From: a bacterium
GTDB lineage: Bacteria > Armatimonadota > Fimbriimonadia > Fimbriimonadales > JBAXQP01
Direction: 5' to 3'
Assembly: GCA_037131655.1 (NCBI GenBank)
Contig: JBAXQP010000060.1
Coordinates: 1-11,439, forward strand
DNA length: 11,439 bases
Part shown: in pieces, positions 5,637 to 11,439 of the stretch
How positions within the stretch are numbered: the stretch's first letter is position 1
How the letters are laid out: each line of letters opens with the position of its first letter
Notes under the pieces: generated by a model
What the model was told of the DNA's origin: nothing
What the model saw: the letters and a program-made list of their open reading frames with translations, nothing else
Databases searched by the model: none
Position numbers and translations under genes: made by a program

Positions 5637-8069
5637 CTATTGAACCAGAGGATGGCGGAGGCCATCGGGGATGAAAGGTTGAGGGGTTAGAAGGAGGACG
5701 TCTAGATTGGCTTCGTACTCGCCTATGGTGTTGGGTTGAACCTTGATTACTAGAGTATGACTGCCTGATGTCAAGCGGATTTTGCCCAGACTATACCATC
5801 CGTACTTCCCGCCATATCGTGCTTGAACTTCTGCTTTAGCAATCTTACCGACTGGAGTAGAATCGACGATCCATTCAATTGGCGAGGCATTATTTTCTCC
5901 GGGTGGCACACCGGCAATCCATAGGGTGTAATCCCCTTCTACCGGAAGTTGAATGTAATATCGAGCATAGTAAGTTCCGCCTGGAGGTTCGATTGAAGTC
6001 GAAATCTTCAGCACTCGTTGACCGCTTGCGCCAGGAGTAACGGGAGAATCACCAAAGGTATGATCTCTTGTAATCTCAGCTTCAACCCAAGCATATGAAG
6101 CTAACCTGGAGCTTGCCTTCTCAACTACCTCACGCATTTGTGCATAACCGGCTCCCGGCGATCTTTGGGAAAGCACTTCACCTTCTCGCATAGCCGATTT
6201 CAAGTCAGTGATGTCCATCTTATACTTCTGGCTTAAGTTCAATAGGCGATCGAATTCATCTATCACTTGATTTTCAGCCTCAACAGGAACAGGAATATCG
6301 GTTAGCCCACTCACCAAAACCGGTTTTGGCCCCACTCGGAAGGTCAACTTTCCGCCTTTATTTTTTGTCTCCACCGGCAGGCCATCAAAGGTGAGTACTG
6401 ACACGTTTTTAGAATCAATTAAACGCAGAGTCAAATCTCGTTCTTCGCCATGGGACCACACATAGATAAAAGTGCCATTAGGTCGCGAAATCCAATAGGC
6501 ATCAAAATCAGTACCGAAATCAACCCGATCCCCCGCTGCCGGACTCGGGAGCCACCAAACGGTTGAAGATAACCGCATAATCTCCGCGGGAACCCGAGCC
6601 GTCTCAGGAAAGAACACTCCCAGAGGTTGCGTAGTTGAAAGATTATTATCCCTCGCTGTTATTTGGGCGTAGTTTGAAAGCCAAGTGAGAGTTTCTTTAC
6701 TCGTCCCTGTACGCACAAAGATGCCTTTAGCGCCAAGCGACTTTGCCCAATCCAGTGTAAGATGCATCGAGTTCTCGTCAGTATAATCGGTTTTCCCGTT
6801 CTGACTAGCCATCATATCCGAAGCCACGAGCCAACCGCTTGGACTCCAATCGAAAATCGTTGACAGCACATAGGCAGCCGAATTCTCAATTACGCTCGCA
6901 CCAATCCCCCGACATAACATTCCGATGCCGTCAGAAGCCGCATCTTGAGGTTCAAACACATTCGACCAACCGGTCCAAGTATAGATGACCGGCACATCAA
7001 CAACTTTCTTTACTGCGCTCGCCAAATTTCGGGCACGGCGAGCGCTCGCTCCTCGCATAATCTCTTGAATATCGTGCCAGTATTTACATTTCCCAATCTC
7101 AACTTTATAAAGCTTGTCGTTCTGGCTGTCCCAAAGGATGTTCGTTCCCCTGCCCCGCGAGAACATTGGCATTACTCGAGCAGCGATTTCATAAGAAGGC
7201 AAGTCGTATTCGGTAAGACCCCAGGCCGCATTCAATTTGCCTATCGAGGAATAATTCTTGCGCAATGCACGCTCGAACTCGGAACGGAAAAGCTTTGAAT
7301 CCGGAACAAAGTCACGTTCTGGGTCCATCCACTTCACACGGCGGCCAAGCGGGTCAAGAAAACCGCGAAAACCTTTGCCGAACTTTAATGAGAGCAAGGT
7401 AGAAAGCAAATTATCACGCTGTATGTCATATTTCTCCCAATAGTCAGGCAATAAGCCTTGCGGGAAGTGGGGATAAATCAATAAGACATATGCCCCGGAA
7501 TCGCGCGGGCGAAGTTGAATTCGAAATAGCCCATCGGTTGGGGTTACTTTTCCAAATTGGACAACAGTGGCATCCGTTTTATCGACTAAAGCAAAGATCG
7601 CGCTATCGGCTTTGGGAATACGAATGTTCTGTACACCTGCATCGGAAACGTTTGGAACTCGATAGGATTGGGGGGTGACTTGATAACCGGAAGTAAGCGG
7701 TGGGTCGGCGCCCATCGCCAGCATATATTTGAACCCTTGCTTTTCACATAAGTTAATCGAAGCCTGCCAGGCTGAATTCGACATCTCGCCCGGCGCAAGC
7801 GGCATTTCAAGAATCACATCACTCAAGCCGGCCTGCTTTATCTCCGCATAGCGCGCTTCGTCAATAGGATCGGTAATTCGAAGCCAAATACCAACAGGGA
7901 CATATGGCATGTTGTCCCAAATGAGTGAACGGGCAAAGTTGATAGTCCAGGAATGTTTATCTCCCGCGCTATCGGTAAATGTGCCCTGCCGTTCACTGCC
8001 GAAAGCCGATAACATAAAAATTAGAAGCACAAACAAGCATACAACATACTTAAAACGCATATAAACCAT
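5637..8069 (-). CDS. Exported GH42-like glycosidase-fold protein with C-terminal sugar-binding-like domain
   Basis: About 810 residues. Starts at GTG 8081, ATG 8069 or ATG 8060 are all in frame; 8069 has GGTGAG just upstream, and the last would give a clean signal peptide, MRFKYVVCLFVLLIFML... The signal peptide implies export. A TIM-barrel-like region begins near VPVGIWLRITDP (about 57-68). The best landmark is FERALRKNYSSIGKLNAAWG (about 265-284), which matches the 'F-x-x-x-L-x-x-x-Y-x-S-I-x-x-LN-x-AWG' segment of family 42 glycosidases. In that family an asparagine-glutamate pair sits about 25-50 residues before this; here the region reads GFRGFLDPLGRR, so the usual acid/base glutamate is not evident. 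After a beta domain (about 480-600) and a helical linker (about 600-660), residues 661-810 form a jelly-roll-like module (WVEAEI ... YARYYIQLPVEGDYTLWIAG). It follows the oxidoreductase gene closely, suggesting carbohydrate use or surface-polysaccharide processing. Substrate unknown; it may be inactive. Confidence 0.75.
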   Translation of the reverse strand: MVYMRFKYVVCLFVLLIFMLSAFGSERQGTFTDSAGDKHSWTINFARSLIWDNMPYVPVGIWLRITDPIDEARYAEIKQAGLSDVILEMPLAPGEMSNSAWQASINLCEKQGFKYMLAMGADPPLTSGYQVTPQSYRVPNVSDAGVQNIRIPKADSAIFALVDKTDATVVQFGKVTPTDGLFRIQLRPRDSGAYVLLIYPHFPQGLLPDYWEKYDIQRDNLLSTLLSLKFGKGFRGFLDPLGRRVKWMDPERDFVPDSKLFRSEFERALRKNYSSIGKLNAAWGLTEYDLPSYEIAARVMPMFSRGRGTNILWDSQNDKLYKVEIGKCKYWHDIQEIMRGASARRARNLASAVKKVVDVPVIYTWTGWSNVFEPQDAASDGIGMLCRGIGASVIENSAAYVLSTIFDWSPSGWLVASDMMASQNGKTDYTDENSMHLTLDWAKSLGAKGIFVRTGTSKETLTWLSNYAQITARDNNLSTTQPLGVFFPETARVPAEIMRLSSTVWWLPSPAAGDRVDFGTDFDAYWISRPNGTFIYVWSHGEERDLTLRLIDSKNVSVLTFDGLPVETKNKGGKLTFRVGPKPVLVSGLTDIPVPVEAENQVIDEFDRLLNLSQKYKMDITDLKSAMREGEVLSQRSPGAGYAQMREVVEKASSRLASYAWVEAEITRDHTFGDSPVTPGASGQRVLKISTSIEPPGGTYYARYYIQLPVEGDYTLWIAGVPPGENNASPIEWIVDSTPVGKIAKAEVQARYGGKYGWYSLGKIRLTSGSHTLVIKVQPNTIGEYEANLDVLLLTPQPFIPDGLRHPLVQ

Positions 8070-8099
8070 ATCTCTCACCACTTTATATCGGGAAAACTA

Positions 8100-9134
8100 T
8101 CACCCATTTTTGGGTTGAACGGTTCCCCACCGGGCTAAGAATTTCGGATAATCGACTACCTGGTTCGTTTCAATCGACTCGAAGATAGCCTTCTCGACCT
8201 GCAGTACATGCCGCCCCTGCTCAACGGTCATTGGAGGCTCGGTGTCATTTCGAATCGCATCGCACAAAGCAACCAACTCATCATAATGCCCCATATAACC
8301 ATGAGGGCCACGAGTGTCTTTAAAATGGGCATCGGGGTTAAAAGGGGTTGAATCCGGACCCGCGAAGATAAACGCCATGTCATCACTAGTTAGGTTTGTG
8401 CTCATATGGCACTCTTTAAAACGCTTTGACAGATAAACGCATCGGTCTTTACCGAAGAGTTGGAAGGAGAACTTGCTCATGCTCGCGTTATAGGCAGTAC
8501 CATGCTGGATATAACTTGCTTGAGAGCCATCAGCGAAGCGCAGTGTTGCGATGAAACTATCAGCGGGCAGATGCTCATCCATACCGTAATAATGTCCCCC
8601 TGTTGCATAGACTGTCTGAATGGGGGCATCGTGAAACTTGTGGACGATTAAATCGAGATTATGACAAGCCTGGCCAGAGACTAAATCATTACACTGGCCA
8701 TAAGTAATCCAGGGGTTTGGCAGAAGTTCTTTCGCTCGTTTAGCGCCGGGGGATAGCCTGAAGCATAAACCGATAATATACTTGATCTTCGACTCACGGA
8801 CAGTACGTTCGAGTTCTAGAGCATCCTCGACTTCGATAGCAATCGGCTTTTCCATAAAGATATGCTTACCGGCCTTCGCCGCAGCAATCCCTAATGATGG
8901 ATGAGCCTGTTCCCCCGTTTGAATAAGAACGCCATCAAGGCTCTTATCAGCGAATAATTTTCCGGGGTCTTCGGTGGTATATTCACCGCCAAAGTCAGAG
9001 AGGAACTTCTCTGCCTTCTCCTTAACAATATCGGCGTAAGCGACTACTTCCATACCGGGGATATACTTCGAGTTCAAGACATGAAGCGTCCCCATCCCAC
9101 CGCAACCTACAACACCAAACCTTAATTTCTCCAA
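8100..9134 (-). CDS. Gfo/Idh/MocA family NAD(P)-dependent oxidoreductase
   Basis: Members oxidise or reduce sugars, inositols and similar hydroxylated compounds, or act in glycoside cleavage by oxidation. The 344-residue product has the Rossmann motif VVGCGGMGTLH (8-18), the family signature MEKPIAI (94-100, lysine 96 at the active site) and GQACHNLDLIVHKF (154-167), whose His and Asp occupy the catalytic H-x-x-D position. The C-terminal beta-sheet domain is complete. The start is TTG 9134: an AGGAGGG sits seven bases upstream and the Rossmann strand begins at residue 4, so no longer start is needed. There is no signal peptide, so it is cytoplasmic. The GH42-like gene begins about 18-30 bases after its stop, so the two very likely form a transcription unit for one carbohydrate. 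Substrate cannot be told. Confidence 0.92.
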   Translation of the reverse strand: MEKLRFGVVGCGGMGTLHVLNSKYIPGMEVVAYADIVKEKAEKFLSDFGGEYTTEDPGKLFADKSLDGVLIQTGEQAHPSLGIAAAKAGKHIFMEKPIAIEVEDALELERTVRESKIKYIIGLCFRLSPGAKRAKELLPNPWITYGQCNDLVSGQACHNLDLIVHKFHDAPIQTVYATGGHYYGMDEHLPADSFIATLRFADGSQASYIQHGTAYNASMSKFSFQLFGKDRCVYLSKRFKECHMSTNLTSDDMAFIFAGPDSTPFNPDAHFKDTRGPHGYMGHYDELVALCDAIRNDTEPPMTVEQGRHVLQVEKAIFESIETNQVVDYPKFLARWGTVQPKNG

Positions 9135-9350
9135 AACTCACCCTCCTGTCAAAAACCTCTCCCCTATTATGGCTCAGATGCACACCCTTGCGTCAGACGG
9201 TCGGCTTTGGAGGGTTGTTTCTGTAAGTTATGTACTATCAAAATGGTATTGATTTTAAACCTCATCATTTCAACCTGGCGAATAAAGTCGCATAACTGAA
9301 AAGTCATTGTCTTAAACCTAACCATTACCGCCCCCTACACATTATAAAGG

Positions 9351-9387
9351 GTCATTCTGAACGTAGTGAAGGATCTGTCTGGAAGGT
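9351..9387 (+). repeat. Dispersed 'GTCATTCTGA...' intergenic repeat
   Basis: The segment starts GTCATTCTGAACGTAGTGAA and continues into ATCTGTCTGGAAGGT. From general experience, a sequence of the type GTCATTCTGAGCGAAGCGAA is scattered through intergenic DNA of many environmental bacteria. The last 15 bases (9373-9387) recur with one mismatch at 11280-11294 in the same orientation, which is seen directly. Function unknown. Confidence 0.55.
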
Positions 9388-9403
9388 CTCTTAGAGGGGT
9401 TGA

Positions 9404-9443
9404 TTCGTCATCGCCGCTAGCGCTCTGCTACCGATGCATCGAA
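9404..9443 (+). repeat. 40-bp dispersed repeat, copy 1
   Basis: Shares 34 of 40 aligned bases with copy 2 at 10087-10126 and aligns with the inverted copy 3 at 10945-10985. The core is GCCGCTAGCGCT, containing the palindrome CGCTAGCG, followed by a block ending CGATGCATCGAA. It lies past the 3' end of the lipoprotein gene. Its right side runs into TATACAAA (9448-9455), resembling the TCTACAAA end of the element carrying copy 3. Confidence 0.7.
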
Positions 9444-9546
9444 AAAATATACAAAGCAGTCTCAAAACTATTCCTTAAATGCTGACATCAAGAACCATTT
9501 TCAGGACGCGTTATCATTCCTTTTTATGTTAGTTTGGATGAGTTTA

Positions 9547-10053
9547 TTATCGTTTCTTGGTGTAATAAAGTTCAAGGTCATCATTAACGATGAACCATAT
9601 ACTATGTTGATTCCAGTGAACACCCCAATACTCTGGATACTTATCTATTGGGGGGGGTATCGCCACTTTATCACCATCACGATCTACGACGTATTCGACA
9701 TATCCTGTCATCACAACTTCTTGGTTTATCCCCAACTCATCTATAACTGAGTTTTTTATATACCATATGCCTTTATTATTTGACTCTCTACCACCAGAAG
9801 GATAGAACGTTTGTTCGAAGGTTCCATTATCCTTAAGTGTCAATACCTCCTTACCCAAGTTTTGGCCATTAATTTCGACATGCTTGTAGACTATTTCATA
9901 CGAACCGATAATATCTGCCTTCGATAGATAAGTTTCGTTTTGCCTACAGCCAAAAAGCATAATTACCATACAGATCACCAGAATCAAGGTGCTATCCCGC
10001 ATTGTGACAGGATAGCTCGATTTCACTTTCATAGACATTGTAGCCATTCTCAT
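9547..10053 (-). CDS. Hypothetical lipoprotein, possibly lipocalin-like
   Basis: The 168-residue product has an N-terminal hydrophobic stretch, STLILVICMVIMLFGC (21-36), ending in a lipobox-like LFGC with the lipidated cysteine at 36, so it should be membrane-anchored. ATG 10053 has AAAAGGAG four bases upstream; a second in-frame ATG at 10047 is at a better distance (10 bases) and equally possible. The mature part (IIGSYEIVYKHVEING, LTLKDNGTFEQTFYP, KGIWYIKNSVIDEL, HWNQHSIWFIV, LELYYTKK) alternates short beta-strands with G-T-F and G-x-W turns, the pattern of small lipocalin-like barrels. I do not recognise a specific family. A run of eight C's in the coding strand (9650-9657) encodes part of IPPPID. 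Base use is more AT-rich than in the metabolic genes, and repeats lie on both sides, hinting at accessory DNA. Confidence 0.72.
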   Translation of the reverse strand: MRMATMSMKVKSSYPVTMRDSTLILVICMVIMLFGCRQNETYLSKADIIGSYEIVYKHVEINGQNLGKEVLTLKDNGTFEQTFYPSGGRESNNKGIWYIKNSVIDELGINQEVVMTGYVEYVVDRDGDKVAIPPPIDKYPEYWGVHWNQHSIWFIVNDDLELYYTKKR

Positions 10054-10086
10054 TTCGCTCCTTTTTCAGGAGAAGTTTCCCGATAT

Positions 10087-10126
10087 TTCGTCAGCGCCGC
10101 TAGCGCTTTGCTTCCGAAGTATTGAA
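10087..10126 (+). repeat. 40-bp dispersed repeat, copy 2
   Basis: Same orientation as copy 1 (9404-9443), six mismatches over 40 bases, with the palindromic core CGCTAGCG intact. It fills most of the gap between the two exported-protein genes, ending about 35 bases before the stop of the upstream gene and starting about 20 bases before the Shine-Dalgarno of the lipoprotein gene. Confidence 0.7.
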
Positions 10127-10160
10127 GCCCACACAACAAAATCCACCTAAGGGTTTTGGC

Positions 10161-10931
10161 CTACCCAATATCACAAAAGGGCGGGAGCTTTGCTCCAGGC
10201 CTTTTGATTTTAGGTGAGTCTGGATAGGTCAGTTTAGATTTGTTGGCATCCCACCATTCAAGAATGCCTTTGCGGGTTGGAGGCTCACCCCCAATTGGTT
10301 GCCCCATCATCTTACTGATAAATGGCACTAGTCGGTCATCACCTTTTTGTATCTTGTTCATCAGAAGCGGCAGAATCTCCATTCCCATGCCTATGATTTT
10401 ATTTTGCGCCTCATCAGCTTCATGTGTTTTCTTTTGATCCATAAATTGGTCCCATTCCTCATAGAACCGGTCAAATTTCTTTGGGGTTTCAAGTTTCCTT
10501 TCTTTCCACCAATTGATAAGCTGCTCTTGAATGTACAGATTAAATGAAACTCCCTTCGGACAATCAACCATAAGCCGCTTTTTCGTAATCCTAATACACA
10601 ACTTTATATGTGCTTCCTGTAAAAAAAAGCCCATTTGTCGGTTATTGAGATCCTTCTCAAGTATCTCAATGAGAAATGGAACGGCCTGAGGTCCCATATC
10701 CACAACAGCCTTTTCTTCTGGCACAGAGCCAGTAAAACTAGCTGCAGGGTTCTCTTTTATCCAAGTATTTTGTGCGTTTAGCCACACTTGATACTTCCAT
10801 TGAAACTGCGCGCGCAATGGAGTATCCTTTTCCGCCGAACTTCCTCCCTTGTTTAATGTGAAGCAAAGAAAAGTAAACATTAGGATGATCAGTACACTAA
10901 AAAATATTTTTCGGTTTATCATCATTCTCAT
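10161..10931 (-). CDS. Hypothetical exported protein with two HEAT-like repeat units
   Basis: The 256-residue product starts with a signal peptide or anchor, RKIFFSVLIILMFTFLCFTL (7-26). The rest falls into two diverged copies of one unit of about 90-100 residues. Copy one holds VVDMGPQAVPFLIEILEKD followed by a helix and closes with LINWWKERK; copy two holds IIGMGMEILPLLMNKIQKGD and closes with ILEWWDANK. The 'GxxxxPxLxxxxxKxD' helix pair resembles HEAT-type repeats, which mediate protein binding; this is a fold inference and no enzyme motif is present. ATG 10931 has no Shine-Dalgarno; ATGs at 10925 and 10922 are close alternatives with only GAGA before them. Directly upstream lies a 109-bp repeat element, which may have replaced the native leader. 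The gene is AT-rich and lies in the same repeat-bounded region as the lipoprotein gene. Confidence 0.72.
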   Translation of the reverse strand: MRMMINRKIFFSVLIILMFTFLCFTLNKGGSSAEKDTPLRAQFQWKYQVWLNAQNTWIKENPAASFTGSVPEEKAVVDMGPQAVPFLIEILEKDLNNRQMGFFLQEAHIKLCIRITKKRLMVDCPKGVSFNLYIQEQLINWWKERKLETPKKFDRFYEEWDQFMDQKKTHEADEAQNKIIGMGMEILPLLMNKIQKGDDRLVPFISKMMGQPIGGEPPTRKGILEWWDANKSKLTYPDSPKIKRPGAKLPPFCDIG

Positions 10932-10933
10932 TA

Positions 10934-11042
10934 TTTGTAGAATCTTTCGATGCTTCGGTAGCAGAGCGAAGCGGCGCTGCCGGAGCGCATCCTCTCCTTC
11001 TCTTGAGGCAAGACTATCTTGCTCTCCCGGCTACTCTACAAA
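10934..11042. mobile_element. Candidate MITE-like 109-bp element with 8-bp terminal inverted repeats
   Basis: Ends TTTGTAGA (10934-10941) and TCTACAAA (11035-11042) are perfect inverted repeats. A TTA stands directly outside each end (10931-10933 and 11043-11045), as a 3-bp target duplication would. The interior has repeat copy 3 and a short hairpin, GCAAGA/TCTTGC (11008-11013 with 11017-11022). It has no coding capacity. The left end is two bases from the start codon of the HEAT-like gene. Short ends make chance possible. Confidence 0.42.
10945..10985 (-). repeat. 40-bp dispersed repeat, copy 3 (inverted)
   Basis: On the minus strand this reads with the same blocks as copies 1 and 2: CAGCGCCGCT, then CGCTCTGCTACCGAAGCATCGAAA. 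It is one or two bases shorter in the palindromic core. It points opposite to copies 1 and 2, so the two exported-protein genes lie between inverted copies. Confidence 0.68.
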
Positions 11043-11300
11043 TTAACATACTGGCATCGAATAGTCAAATGCCCTCAAAGCTGACAGGTAATAATCTTGT
11101 TATTTTTTTATCGCCTACTAATCGGCTGGTTATATCCCCTGTCTTCCGCCGGTAACCCTCGATTAAAACACCTTCTTAAAAGGTTCATAAAGGGATAAGT
11201 AGCGAAAAAGGGGAAGCCCAGATTGATTTTAAGCGGGCGGAATGATTGGCCTGATTGATTAAGGAGGACCAGGCGAGTAATCTGTCTGGTAGGTTGTGGA

Positions 11301-11337
11301 GGAGGTTGCTTCGGCACATACCGCCTCGCAATGACAC
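11301..11337 (-). repeat. 'GTCATTGCGAGG...GAAGCAA' type dispersed intergenic repeat
   Basis: On the minus strand it reads GTGTCATTGCGAGG, a short variable middle (GGC/GCC able to pair), then GAAGCAACCTCC. Sequences of this form, GTCATTGCGAGG...CGAAGCAATCTC, are familiar to me from intergenic DNA of many unrelated bacteria; that is recollection and not a search. It is similar in layout to the repeat at 9351. Confidence 0.5.
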
Positions 11338-11349
11338 GGTTAGGGAAAA

Positions 11350-11439
11350 GGTGATAGGTGATGGGTGTTAGGGGGAGAGCAAGAAGCAAGAAGCAAGAAG
11401 CAAGAAGCAAGAAGCAAGAAGCAAGAAGCAAGAAGCAAG
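11350..11439. repeat. Heptanucleotide tandem repeat running off the right edge
   Basis: From 11378 to the edge the unit AGCAAGA repeats nearly nine times without error. The preceding 28 bases are in the same 7-base phase but with different units: GGTGATA, GGTGATG, GGTGTTA, GGGGGAG (11350-11377). The phase continuity suggests one array whose unit changed. Seven-base tandem repeats are known in cyanobacteria and other bacteria as short tandemly repeated repetitive sequences. The true length is unknown. Confidence 0.9.

Larger units (their letters stand above)
9135..9546. other. Gene-free stretch upstream of the oxidoreductase, with dispersed repeats
   Basis: No convincing gene on either strand. 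The oxidoreductase promoter should lie here; a CATAAT (reverse complement of 9166-9171) is the best -10 but lacks a good -35, so I do not call it. From about 9351 the stretch carries two dispersed-repeat modules described separately (9351-9387 and 9404-9443). The rest, 9200-9350 and 9456-9546, is AT-rich with nothing recognised. No terminator was found for the lipoprotein gene that ends at 9547. Confidence 0.6.
10932..11439. other. Gene-free, repeat-filled right end
   Basis: No credible gene. It contains the 109-bp inverted-repeat element (10934-11042), a shared 15-base word at 11280-11294, a 'CATTGCGAGG'-type dispersed repeat (11301-11337) and a heptanucleotide tandem array (11350 to the edge). 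The stretch 11046-11279 shows no recognised feature. A minus-strand frame of about 107 codons crosses 11108-11431 but is repeat-derived. Confidence 0.65.

Noticed and set aside
9526..9750. 74-codon plus-strand frame, hydrophobic
   Set aside because: Antisense to the lipoprotein gene, no ribosome site; hydrophobicity follows from the AT-rich complement.
10137..10152. Hairpin CAAAATCC/GGGTTTTG after the HEAT-like gene as a terminator
   Set aside because: On the relevant minus strand the stem has a C-A mismatch and no T-run follows.
11108..11431. 107-codon minus-strand frame as a gene
   Set aside because: Its start is the translated 7-base tandem repeat (LLASCFL periodicity) and the rest crosses a dispersed repeat; no Shine-Dalgarno and no protein-like pattern.
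11350..11439. CRISPR array
   Set aside because: The units are contiguous 7-mers without spacers.

Overview
The window looks like a chromosomal segment of a Gram-negative-type (diderm), free-living bacterium. It encodes a signal-peptide beta-barrel protein ending in phenylalanine, a lipobox protein and large exported carbohydrate-related proteins. It also encodes menaquinone synthesis by the futalosine route (MqnC). Together with the Gfo/Idh/MocA oxidoreductase and the sialate-esterase-like fragment, this suits an environmental phylum such as Armatimonadota or a Planctomycetes relative. That placement is inference; there is no rRNA or phylogenetic marker here to settle it.

Layout. Left edge to about 1.1 kb (minus strand): the N-terminal part of a probable SGNH/sialate O-acetylesterase-type protein runs off the window. 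A perfect 15-bp terminator hairpin separates it from a small outer-membrane beta-barrel protein. A divergent promoter region (1086-1325) follows. From it, a small conserved-looking hypothetical gene and nadB (L-aspartate oxidase, de novo NAD synthesis) run on the plus strand. nadB converges on mqnC. Behind mqnC on the minus strand lie hisG with its own terminator and promoter, then a two-gene unit made of a Gfo/Idh/MocA oxidoreductase and an exported GH42-like glycosidase-fold protein. The cofactor and amino-acid genes (nadB, mqnC, hisG) are core metabolism but do not form a recognisable pathway operon; they look like scattered single genes.

The right part (about 9.15-11.44 kb) differs. It is visibly AT-richer in its genes, gene-sparse and full of dispersed repeats. 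It holds two unrecognised exported proteins: a lipocalin-like lipoprotein with a run of eight C's in its coding strand, and a protein made of two diverged copies of a HEAT-like unit. These genes are bracketed by three copies of a roughly 40-bp repeat. One copy lies inside a 109-bp element with 8-bp terminal inverted repeats that abuts the start codon of the second gene. The window ends in a heptanucleotide tandem repeat. This is the accessory portion and the most likely place for something undescribed. I see no CRISPR, transposase, integrase, defence system, tRNA or rRNA.

Several genes use non-ATG starts that strong Shine-Dalgarno sequences or family length support (hisG GTG, oxidoreductase TTG, mqnC probably TTG). 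Start calls are argued gene by gene.
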